Shown: positions 1 through 5,994 of the stretch, piece after piece
Position numbering within the stretch: position 1 is the stretch's first letter
Layout of the letters: every line of letters begins with the position of its first letter
Notes under the pieces: generated by a model
What the model was told of the DNA's origin: nothing
Seen by the model: the letters and a program-made list of their open reading frames with translations, nothing else
Database searches by the model: none
Position numbers and translations under genes: made by a program
NCBI GenBank assembly: GCA_041663205.1
Contig: JBAZQZ010000022.1
Location: 1-12,486, forward strand
Source: UM-FILTER-38-24 sp041663205
GTDB taxonomy: Bacteria; Patescibacteriota; Gracilibacteria; UBA1369; LOWO2-01-FULL-3
Direction of reading: 5' to 3'
Length of the DNA: 12,486 bases

Positions 1-12
1 CTCTTCCGATCT
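1..12. other. Sequencing-adapter remnant at contig edge
   Basis: The first 12 bases are CTCTTCCGATCT, identical to the 3' end shared by the Illumina TruSeq read-1 and read-2 adapters. An exact 12-base match at the very first base is most simply untrimmed adapter left on the contig end rather than genomic sequence. Bases 13-40 lie downstream of the SLH gene stop and show no feature. Confidence 0.9.
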
Positions 13-40
13 CAAAACCATCACGAAAAGAAAATAAAAT

Positions 41-1351
41 TTAACTATTTTTTCTATATACATCGAGAATGTTTTTTACAAAATCCTGCGTTGCAGGTAA
101 GTCAGGATTAAAGTTGACACCCAGTCCGCCGGCTTTTCCCTCAGCCAAAAAGCTCTGTACGTAGGGATGAACGGGAGAACTTTCGTCAACATCTTTGAAA
201 CGTTTTTCAGTGGTTTGCGTGAGGTCGGATTCAAAATAATCCATCGTCATTTTCAAAACCTCGCCTCTCGTAATTTTTTTCTCGGGAGAAAAATTCAGCG
301 CGGAAGTATTCAAAAGTCCGAGATTATAAACAGTTTGCACGTAAGGCGTATACCAGTCTTCGGGGCTTACATCTGTGTAATAAAGCACCTCGTTTTGAGA
401 CAAAGGAATCTTTAAATACTCAACAAAAGCCTTCACGAACTCGGCTCTGTTCATTTCTTTTTGAGGGCCGACCGCAACCACATCGCTCACGGCGAAATAT
501 CCGTTTTCGGAATTTACCGCCTTAACAAAAACATAGTGATTATTCGTCGCTCCGTAAGGATGTTCTGAAAATTTAACATAATGAGAATTCTGTTCCGTGC
601 GCTCGTCTCCGACAAAATCAATCCCAAAATCTTTCACAGAATTTTCATAAACATAGTACCCGAGCGGAGAGGAAAAAGATGTATTTTCAAAATATTTTCC
701 CTCAACATTTTCCATCGAAACATTTTCTTTTCGAAATAATTCGAAATCATGTTTTTTAACGAGATATTTATTGTCATTGAAATTTAATTCGATTTTTCCG
801 TCGGAAGAAATATCGGAAATAAAAATATCTTTTATTTTTCCGGGGCCTTCAAAAATCTTCGCAACAAAAACATTGTTTGTTTTATCTACATCGGTTTTAT
901 CGGTTACCTCCAAATAAATCGGGATTTCCCCGCCGTTATAATTCCCGTCAAAAATCACTTCATAATCCTTGATTATGTAAGTCCCGTTTTTTGCCAAAGA
1001 AAAACCGTAATCGGTATTTCTCACAGCCACCGTTTTTTGAGTGCCGTCCCCGTGCAAAAGAACGCGCGCATTTATAAGCCTTCCGCCATTGTTTTTCACG
1101 ACGATGCTGGCTTTATATTTATAATAATTGAAATTCGTTTTCGGCTCGGATTCCTTGTTCAAAACCACGTTTACGATGGCAAGATCGGAAGAAGAAGGCG
1201 CAAAATCTTCATAGGTCGCCTTTAAAATCCCCAAAACGGAAGTGTTTATAATGCTGTAATTATCCCTGTTTAAAGCCTTATTTACAAAAACTCCTCCGAT
1301 GACGGAAAAAGCAATAAGCGCCAAAACCAACTTTCTTGGGGAAACCTTCAT
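41..1351 (-). CDS. Membrane-anchored CARDB-like / S-layer homology (SLH) protein
   Basis: This is probably a cell-surface protein of 436 residues. Seen: a charged start (MKVSPRKL) followed by one hydrophobic segment (about residues 8-25) that acts as signal peptide or anchor. Next is a beta-rich domain at about 55-170 resembling CARDB (alternating hydrophobics, VVKNNGG, DKTNNVF), then an unassigned middle. The C-terminal ~135 residues carry two to three SLH-type repeats with recognisable blocks NRAEFVKAF, YTDVSPEDWYTPYV, KKITRGEVLKM, FKDVDESSPVHPYV and a degenerate last one. SLH domains usually bind cell-wall polymers. An upstream in-frame ATG at 1412-1414 exists, but it coincides with the -35 box. 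The ATG at 1349-1351 lies downstream of the predicted transcription start and gives the proper signal sequence. Stop is TAA. The leader is A-rich with no Shine-Dalgarno and resembles that of the Fn3 gene. The exact role is unknown. Confidence 0.8.
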   Translation of the reverse strand: MKVSPRKLVLALIAFSVIGGVFVNKALNRDNYSIINTSVLGILKATYEDFAPSSSDLAIVNVVLNKESEPKTNFNYYKYKASIVVKNNGGRLINARVLLHGDGTQKTVAVRNTDYGFSLAKNGTYIIKDYEVIFDGNYNGGEIPIYLEVTDKTDVDKTNNVFVAKIFEGPGKIKDIFISDISSDGKIELNFNDNKYLVKKHDFELFRKENVSMENVEGKYFENTSFSSPLGYYVYENSVKDFGIDFVGDERTEQNSHYVKFSEHPYGATNNHYVFVKAVNSENGYFAVSDVVAVGPQKEMNRAEFVKAFVEYLKIPLSQNEVLYYTDVSPEDWYTPYVQTVYNLGLLNTSALNFSPEKKITRGEVLKMTMDYFESDLTQTTEKRFKDVDESSPVHPYVQSFLAEGKAGGLGVNFNPDLPATQDFVKNILDVYRKNS

Positions 1352-1385
1352 TTTTGTATTTGTTTTTGTTTCTTGTAATCTATAA

Positions 1386-1414
1386 ATTCTAGCAGAAATA
1401 AGGGAAAAAATCAA
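1386..1414 (-). promoter_or_regulatory. Sigma70-type promoter of the SLH gene
   Basis: Reading the minus strand, TTGATT (1409-1414), a 17-base spacer and TAGAAT (1386-1391) give a near-consensus promoter. Transcription would start near 1379, leaving a ~28-nt A-rich leader before the ATG at 1351. This placement is the main reason for rejecting the upstream ATG at 1414. Confidence 0.65.
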
Positions 1415-1444
1415 TGCTTCACAACCCGAAAATCACCCGAAAAG

Positions 1445-1473
1445 GTTTAAATTCCGGTAAAAATCTGTATAAT
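1445..1473 (+). promoter_or_regulatory. Promoter of murA, probably leaderless
   Basis: A perfect TATAAT lies at 1468-1473, only nine bases before the chosen ATG at 1483. The -35 region (GTTTAA or TTTAAA around 1445-1451) is weak. With normal -10 to start spacing the transcript begins within a few bases of the ATG, so the mRNA would be leaderless or nearly so. Divergent from the SLH promoter. Confidence 0.5.
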
Positions 1474-1482
1474 ATCCCCGTT

Positions 1483-2736
1483 ATGGCTAATTTCGTAATA
1501 AAAGGAGGCAAAAAACTCATGGGAGAGGCGACTGTAAGCGGATCAAAAAACGCGGCGCTTCCGATAATCTGCGCGTCACTTTTATCGAAAGAAAAAGTGG
1601 TACTGGAAAATATCCCGGACATTGAAGACGTGAGATCAATGATCAAAATTATCACAGCGCTCGGGGCGAAAACATCATTCAAAAATAATATTTTGGAAAT
1701 CGATCCGTCAAAAGTTTCGGATCAAACAATACCGAATGAAATGGTTACAAAAATGCGCGCGTCAATTTTGATACTTGGCGGACTTTTGCCAAGAACCGGA
1801 AAAGTGAAAATGCATTTTCCGGGTGGATGCGTTCTTGGAAAAAGATCCGTGGATGCCCATACTCACGCGTTCAAAGAACTTGGCTGTGAAGTAATCGATG
1901 ATGTTCAAGGCCTGAACATCAAATGTAATATACTGAAAGGTAAAAAAATAATTCTCCCTGAACTGAGTGTCACCGCGACGGAAAACGCAATAATGGCATC
2001 GGTTTTGGCGCAGGGGGAAACCGAAATCAGACTTGCGGCATGCGAACCGCACGTGCAGGATTTGTGTAATTTTCTAAATAAAAGAGGGGCGAAAATAAAA
2101 GGAATTGGCACAAATGTTTTAAAAATAAAAGGAGTAAAAAAATTAAAAAAAATAAAATATCGAATCACGGGAGATTATTTGGAAGCCGGGACTTTGGTAA
2201 TAGCGGCGGCGGCAACCGGTGGAAACGTCCTCGTGAAAGGATTTAATCCGAATGATTTGGACAGTCTTTGGCAAAAACTTGAGGAAGTGGGAATACCTTT
2301 GAGCATAGGAAAAGACAACGTGAAAATAAATCCTGCGACAAGATTAAACGCCGTAAAAATGCTTAGGACAGCGGTTTTCCCGAGTTTCCCGACGGACTTG
2401 CAAGCGCCATTCGCAGTGCTTTTGACTCAGGCTCACGGGGTCAGCAAAATTTTCGAAACATTGTTTGAAGGCAGACTAAGCTATATTTTTGAACTCGAAA
2501 AAATGGGCGCGAAAATAAATCTTTTAAACCCACACCAAGCCTTGATTTCAGGTCCGACAAATCTTGAAGGAGTGCCGATTGCCAGCTGTGACATAAGAGC
2601 GGGAGCCGCCATGGTTATAGCGGCGCTGACAGCAAAAGGAAAAACGGAAATCTCAAACATAAACTATATAGACCGCGGTTACGAAAAACTTGAAGAAAAA
2701 CTTCGCAATCTCGGCGCGGAAATAGAAAGAATCTAA
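1483..2736 (+). CDS. murA: UDP-N-acetylglucosamine 1-carboxyvinyltransferase
   Basis: MurA transfers enolpyruvate from PEP to UDP-GlcNAc, the first committed cytoplasmic step of peptidoglycan synthesis. Seen: 417 residues, the usual family length, covering both EPSP-synthase-type half domains. SGSKNAALP (19-27) carries the conserved Lys22-Asn23. KMRASILILGG (90-100) holds the substrate-binding Arg. GGCVLGKRSVDAH (from 114) holds the catalytic loop Cys116, the fosfomycin target. FPTDLQAP holds the conserved Asp. The late GGRLSY-type loop reads EGRLSYIFELEKMGA, and DIRAGAAMVIAAL is typical. The start at 1483 (MANFVIKGG) matches MurA N-termini; an in-frame ATG at 1414 lies upstream of the TATAAT and is rejected. 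Stop TAA overlaps the stop of the convergent gene. Recognised with high confidence. Confidence 0.95.
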   Translation: MANFVIKGGKKLMGEATVSGSKNAALPIICASLLSKEKVVLENIPDIEDVRSMIKIITALGAKTSFKNNILEIDPSKVSDQTIPNEMVTKMRASILILGGLLPRTGKVKMHFPGGCVLGKRSVDAHTHAFKELGCEVIDDVQGLNIKCNILKGKKIILPELSVTATENAIMASVLAQGETEIRLAACEPHVQDLCNFLNKRGAKIKGIGTNVLKIKGVKKLKKIKYRITGDYLEAGTLVIAAAATGGNVLVKGFNPNDLDSLWQKLEEVGIPLSIGKDNVKINPATRLNAVKMLRTAVFPSFPTDLQAPFAVLLTQAHGVSKIFETLFEGRLSYIFELEKMGAKINLLNPHQALISGPTNLEGVPIASCDIRAGAAMVIAALTAKGKTEISNINYIDRGYEKLEEKLRNLGAEIERI

Positions 2737-3572
2737 AAAATTATTTCCACCGTTCCGTCCAAATCCGTCCGATAAATTTTCACTCCGTATTTTTTTAATT
2801 TATCCAAAACAATGTCGGTGGGGAAGTGATATGAATTATTTTTTCCGCAACTTATGATGGCGATTTTAGGGCTTATTGCCTTTAAAAAAACATCACTCGA
2901 AGAATTCTTGCTCCCGTGATGAGAGATTTTTAAGACATCGGATTTCACGTCCGCATATTTTGCGACAATATTTTTTTCCACTCCTTGTCCGATATCCCCG
3001 CCGACAAAAATAGACTTATCGCCGTAAATAATTTTCATCGCGACAGAAGAATCGTTCACGTCTTTAAAAGTTTGTCCGCTGATTTTTGAAAACGGATAAA
3101 GTGTGTCCACAAAAACATCTCCGAAATCAAAATCAGCGGTATTGTCCGCGACAAAAATCTCGGCACCTTCCTGTTTCACGGCCTTCAAGAAATTCGCATA
3201 GCCGTCACTTTTATAAATCACAAAAGTCATCATCACGCGTTTCACATCATAATTTTGGAGCACACTTATAAGCCCTGAAACATGATCGGAATGAGGGTGG
3301 GTAAGCACCATCAGATCAATGGTTTTGTCGAAGAAAAACATATTATCTCCAAGCTTTTTCATGACATAATCCTTGGGTCCGCCGTCTATCAAGATATGAT
3401 TATTCCCAGGTGTTTTTATGAGCAAACCGTCGCCTTGTCCCACATCCAAAAAATACGCATGGAATCTCCCGTCGGGCAAATCCAAAACGAAAATAGCGCA
3501 TGACACAGCCAAAACAAACACAATTTCAAACGCGTACCCCCTGACCCATTTTAAAATTTTCACAAAAAACAT
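2733..3572 (-). CDS. ComEC/Rec2-type metallo-beta-lactamase-fold hydrolase, membrane anchored
   Basis: 279 residues: a single N-terminal membrane segment (about 13-31), then the MBL domain found at the C-terminus of ComEC-type competence proteins. Seen motifs: FLDVGQGDG (41-49), LIDGG (61-65), the metal-binding THPHSDH (91-97), NDSS (173-176), GGD (191-193), SHHGS (217-221) and a terminal His249. All expected ligands are present. ComEC proteins normally have a multi-helix channel domain, absent here. Standalone versions are common and may be nucleases or phosphodiesterases acting outside the membrane; the substrate is not visible. The ATG overlaps the inverted repeat taken as terminator of the upstream Fn3 gene, and the two Phe codons after Met are its T-tract. 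A GTG at codon 4 (3561-3563) is an alternative start. Stop TAG overlaps the murA stop. Confidence 0.85.
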   Translation of the reverse strand: MFFVKILKWVRGYAFEIVFVLAVSCAIFVLDLPDGRFHAYFLDVGQGDGLLIKTPGNNHILIDGGPKDYVMKKLGDNMFFFDKTIDLMVLTHPHSDHVSGLISVLQNYDVKRVMMTFVIYKSDGYANFLKAVKQEGAEIFVADNTADFDFGDVFVDTLYPFSKISGQTFKDVNDSSVAMKIIYGDKSIFVGGDIGQGVEKNIVAKYADVKSDVLKISHHGSKNSSSDVFLKAISPKIAIISCGKNNSYHFPTDIVLDKLKKYGVKIYRTDLDGTVEIIF

Positions 3573-3596
3573 GCCCCGAGTTTACACAAGGGGCAT
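3564..3596 (-). terminator. Rho-independent terminator of the Fn3 gene, overlapping the next start
   Basis: On the minus strand ATGCCCC (3590-3596) pairs with GGGGCAT (3571-3577) around a 12-nt loop and is followed by six T residues (3564-3569). It sits ~40 bases after the Fn3 stop. The ATG of the MBL gene (3570-3572) straddles the 3' stem, so the hairpin could also hide that start codon in a read-through transcript. The large loop makes it a moderate-strength candidate. Confidence 0.6.
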
Positions 3597-3634
3597 TAAA
3601 TTTTAATTAAAAAAAGATAAAATTTTTATAAAAT

Positions 3635-5110
3635 TTATTTTTTCTTTTTCGTCACAATTTTTCCAAGTGCAACAGATAAAAGAACCAGTCCAAGAAGTTC
3701 AGGTCCTGTTTCAGCCAAAGTTACCTTCTTCAAGACACCTTCGCTTTCATTTCCGGAAGCATCTTTCTGAGTGACCTTAAACCAGTATTCTCCGGCAATA
3801 AGATCTCTTACGGAATACTTCGTGGCGACCGCGTCAAGGCTGGCTTTCTTTGCGTAGCTTGTCCCTTGATCTTGGCTCATATAAACGATTTGTTCTTTTG
3901 TATCATCTTTATTCTCCACAGGATTTTCCCATGAAAGATTCACAACATATTTTCCGGCCTCAAAAACATATCCGGCCATAAGTTGCGCAATATCTTTCGG
4001 TGGCAATATATCATTCACATTCACGGGGACATTCGCCCCAAGAACACCCGTAAATTCACCGGTCGCCTTTGAAGAGACAACCCCGTTTCCGCTTCCGTCT
4101 TTTACGCCAAGAACGGAAAGAGTGTATTTATTTTCAGATTGAGGAGAAGTCGTCACGATGGCCGCCGCATCATCAACATTCTCTGTATTTTTCCCTAATT
4201 CAACCCCTAAAACTTGGAGTTGTTTTGTGGAATCAGCCGCCTCAACAACGCTGAAATTTTGCGAAGGATCGATTCCCAAGACGATAGTTTCATTGAAAGT
4301 CACGATTACGTGAGTATTGTCCATCGGCTCGACTTTCACGACTTCAGGGCCTTTTGTATCTTCGGCCACTTTATCAGCGCCACTGCCCTCAAATTCGGCG
4401 GTGTCGGAAGTCCCGCTTATCACAGGATTTCCAAACGTGTCTTCAACGTCTATTCCCGCGGTAAGTTTATATTTTGATTTTTCCGTTTGCGGAGCTGTCG
4501 TGAGAAGAACGGTTTTATTGTCCTTGTCCTCACTGTCCATTTCGGCTCTAAGAACGGCCAAAGGCTCAAGTGTGTCTTCATCCTCGACTTGGAAAGCGTC
4601 TTCCGGATTTTCTTTCGGAAGAGAAACCGCCTCTGAAAAAACGACTTTAACCTGTTCTTTACTCAACGCAGTCGCTTTCGAAACTTGCGGAGCGGTATCG
4701 TCTTTTGCTTCAGGAGAATCCGCCGCAGGAGTGACGGATACTTCCGGAGCTCCCCAGTTTACACTTTCATTTTCGGCCGCATCGTATGCAATTACCGAAA
4801 AATAATATTTTTTACCGTTTTCAAGTCCGGTCACATTGTAAGTCAAAACATTCCCGGCATCTTTGATAAAAGAGTATTTCTCCCCGGGATTTTGCACAGA
4901 CTTAACGTCATAGTGCACCTTATATCCGGCAACCTTCAAATTGTCGGTTGCGCTGTCCCAAGAGATTTTCGCCCCTTTATTTAGAGCAACTCCCTTAAGT
5001 CCGATTACATCGCTCGGAGAGTCTTTATCCACAGCGGCAAACGCCGTGAAGCTCATTGCCATTACGACGATAGCCAGTGAAGCAACCAGCTTGTAGAATA
5101 CATTTTTCAT
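3635..5110 (-). CDS. Secreted fibronectin-III / SbsA Ig-like repeat protein with LAETG sorting signal
   Basis: Likely surface-displayed adhesin or envelope protein, 491 residues from the ATG at 5108-5110. Seen in order: signal peptide (MKNVFYKL, hydrophobic stretch, cleavage near AFA-AVD). A fibronectin type III domain follows at about 30-130 (SWDSATDNLKVAGYKVHY, YFSVIAYDAAENES). Two Big_5/SbsA-like Ig domains lie at about 140-245 and 255-360, each starting near VVKVEP/VSKATA with a VxVxF(S/N)E core and ending DGSGN- or DTFGN-like. A second Fn3 is at about 370-460. The C-terminus is LAETGPE, a hydrophobic helix and a KKKK tail. That last block matches an LPxTG-type sortase signal with Ala replacing Pro (known variants exist). 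A longer frame from a TTG at 5141-5143 starts at or upstream of the predicted transcription start, so it is rejected. No sortase gene is in the window. Confidence 0.8.
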   Translation of the reverse strand: MKNVFYKLVASLAIVVMAMSFTAFAAVDKDSPSDVIGLKGVALNKGAKISWDSATDNLKVAGYKVHYDVKSVQNPGEKYSFIKDAGNVLTYNVTGLENGKKYYFSVIAYDAAENESVNWGAPEVSVTPAADSPEAKDDTAPQVSKATALSKEQVKVVFSEAVSLPKENPEDAFQVEDEDTLEPLAVLRAEMDSEDKDNKTVLLTTAPQTEKSKYKLTAGIDVEDTFGNPVISGTSDTAEFEGSGADKVAEDTKGPEVVKVEPMDNTHVIVTFNETIVLGIDPSQNFSVVEAADSTKQLQVLGVELGKNTENVDDAAAIVTTSPQSENKYTLSVLGVKDGSGNGVVSSKATGEFTGVLGANVPVNVNDILPPKDIAQLMAGYVFEAGKYVVNLSWENPVENKDDTKEQIVYMSQDQGTSYAKKASLDAVATKYSVRDLIAGEYWFKVTQKDASGNESEGVLKKVTLAETGPELLGLVLLSVALGKIVTKKKK

Positions 5111-5146
5111 TTTTGTTTTTGTTAATTTTCTTGAAGTTATCAAGGA

Positions 5147-5175
5147 ATTATAGCAAAAAACGCTGGATTTATCAA
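5147..5175 (-). promoter_or_regulatory. Strong sigma70-type promoter of the Fn3 gene
   Basis: Minus strand TTGATA (5170-5175), 17-base spacer, TATAAT (5147-5152): five of six and six of six consensus bases. Start of transcription near 5140 leaves a ~30-nt leader rich in A with no Shine-Dalgarno. The -35 box lies within the divergent promoter region of the B3/4-argS unit. Confidence 0.75.
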
Positions 5176-5193
5176 CCCCCTTTTCATTAGAAT
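5164..5193 (+). promoter_or_regulatory. Candidate promoter of the B3/4-argS unit
   Basis: TAGAAT at 5188-5193 is a good -10; the best -35 is TGGATT (5164-5169) with an 18-base spacer, which is weak. Transcription would start near 5200, about 10 bases before the ATG. It overlaps the -35 side of the divergent Fn3 promoter, so the two may compete. Confidence 0.4.
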
Positions 5194-5209
5194 GGGCTAA
5201 GAACTAAAA

Positions 5210-5992
5210 ATGACTTCTATGAACCTGACAATAGACGAAAACATATTTAAGCAATATACGGGACTTAAAGTGGGAGTAATCATCATAAGAAACGTAAACA
5301 ACACAAGACGCATTTCATATATTCAAAGCCTGCTTAGGGGCATTTGGGCTCAACGCCAAAAAGAATTTGAGAACAAAGAGATACATGATGAACCGTACAT
5401 AAAATCATGGGATGAGGCCTTTGGAATGTTCGGAATCTCCCCTCTGAAACATCGACACATAGTGGCAAAACTGCTTACAAAAGCCAAAAACGGAGAAGAA
5501 GTGATCCACAAAACGGCGCTGGAAGATATATGCAGATATTTTAATCTGAAATACCTGATTCCGGTTCGCGGAAAAGACATAGATTGGATCTGCGGGAACT
5601 TGAGTTTGGTCTACACAAAGGGCTCGGAACCTTTCAGGCCGGCAAATTCGATAGAAGTTTACAACGCGACGGAAGGGGAAGTCGCATACATGGACAGAGG
5701 GGGAATAGTGCAGAGATACTGGAATTATCGCGAATGCGAAAGGACAAAAATCACGATGCGCACGGTAAATTCGGTGTTTTTGGTTGAAGATTTGAGCAAC
5801 ATGCATCTCGACAAATTCGGGGAAATTTTGAGGGAAATGGGCATGAACATCACAAAATACATCGGTGGCGAAATAGAAGAATACATACTGACTCCGGAAA
5901 ATCCATCCGTAGATCTTGGGGTCGAAGGCAGGCGCGCGGCTGACGATTCGAAAATCCCGCTTCAGGAAAAAGCCTATTTCTTAAAAATATAA
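5210..5992 (+). CDS. Standalone B3/4 (PheRS-beta editing-like) tRNA-binding domain protein
   Basis: 260 residues matching the pattern of COG3382-type B3/4 domain proteins. Seen: W..AFGMFGISPLKHR (67-82), a helical stretch, DICRYFNLKYLIPVRGKDID (106-125), then the beta-rich block GEVAYMDRGGI, QRYWNYRECERTKIT (156-182). In PheRS the B3/4 domain hydrolyses mischarged Tyr-tRNA-Phe. A standalone relative, CtdA, is described as a canavanyl-tRNA-Arg deacylase in canavanine-degrading Pseudomonas. Its stop is two bases before the argS ATG, so the two genes are almost certainly co-transcribed. That makes tRNA-Arg proofreading the best guess for its function, though this is inference. The start could be 5210 or the ATG at 5219; both precede the conserved part. 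About 50 C-terminal residues after the domain are not recognised. Stop TAA. Confidence 0.75.
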   Translation: MTSMNLTIDENIFKQYTGLKVGVIIIRNVNNTRRISYIQSLLRGIWAQRQKEFENKEIHDEPYIKSWDEAFGMFGISPLKHRHIVAKLLTKAKNGEEVIHKTALEDICRYFNLKYLIPVRGKDIDWICGNLSLVYTKGSEPFRPANSIEVYNATEGEVAYMDRGGIVQRYWNYRECERTKITMRTVNSVFLVEDLSNMHLDKFGEILREMGMNITKYIGGEIEEYILTPENPSVDLGVEGRRAADDSKIPLQEKAYFLKI

Positions 5993-5994
5993 AA

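Noticed and set aside
4317..4805. 162-codon plus-strand frame inside the Fn3 gene, Ser/Thr-rich
   Set aside because: It lies antisense to a gene with clear domains, promoter and signal peptide; the composition is that of a shadow frame.
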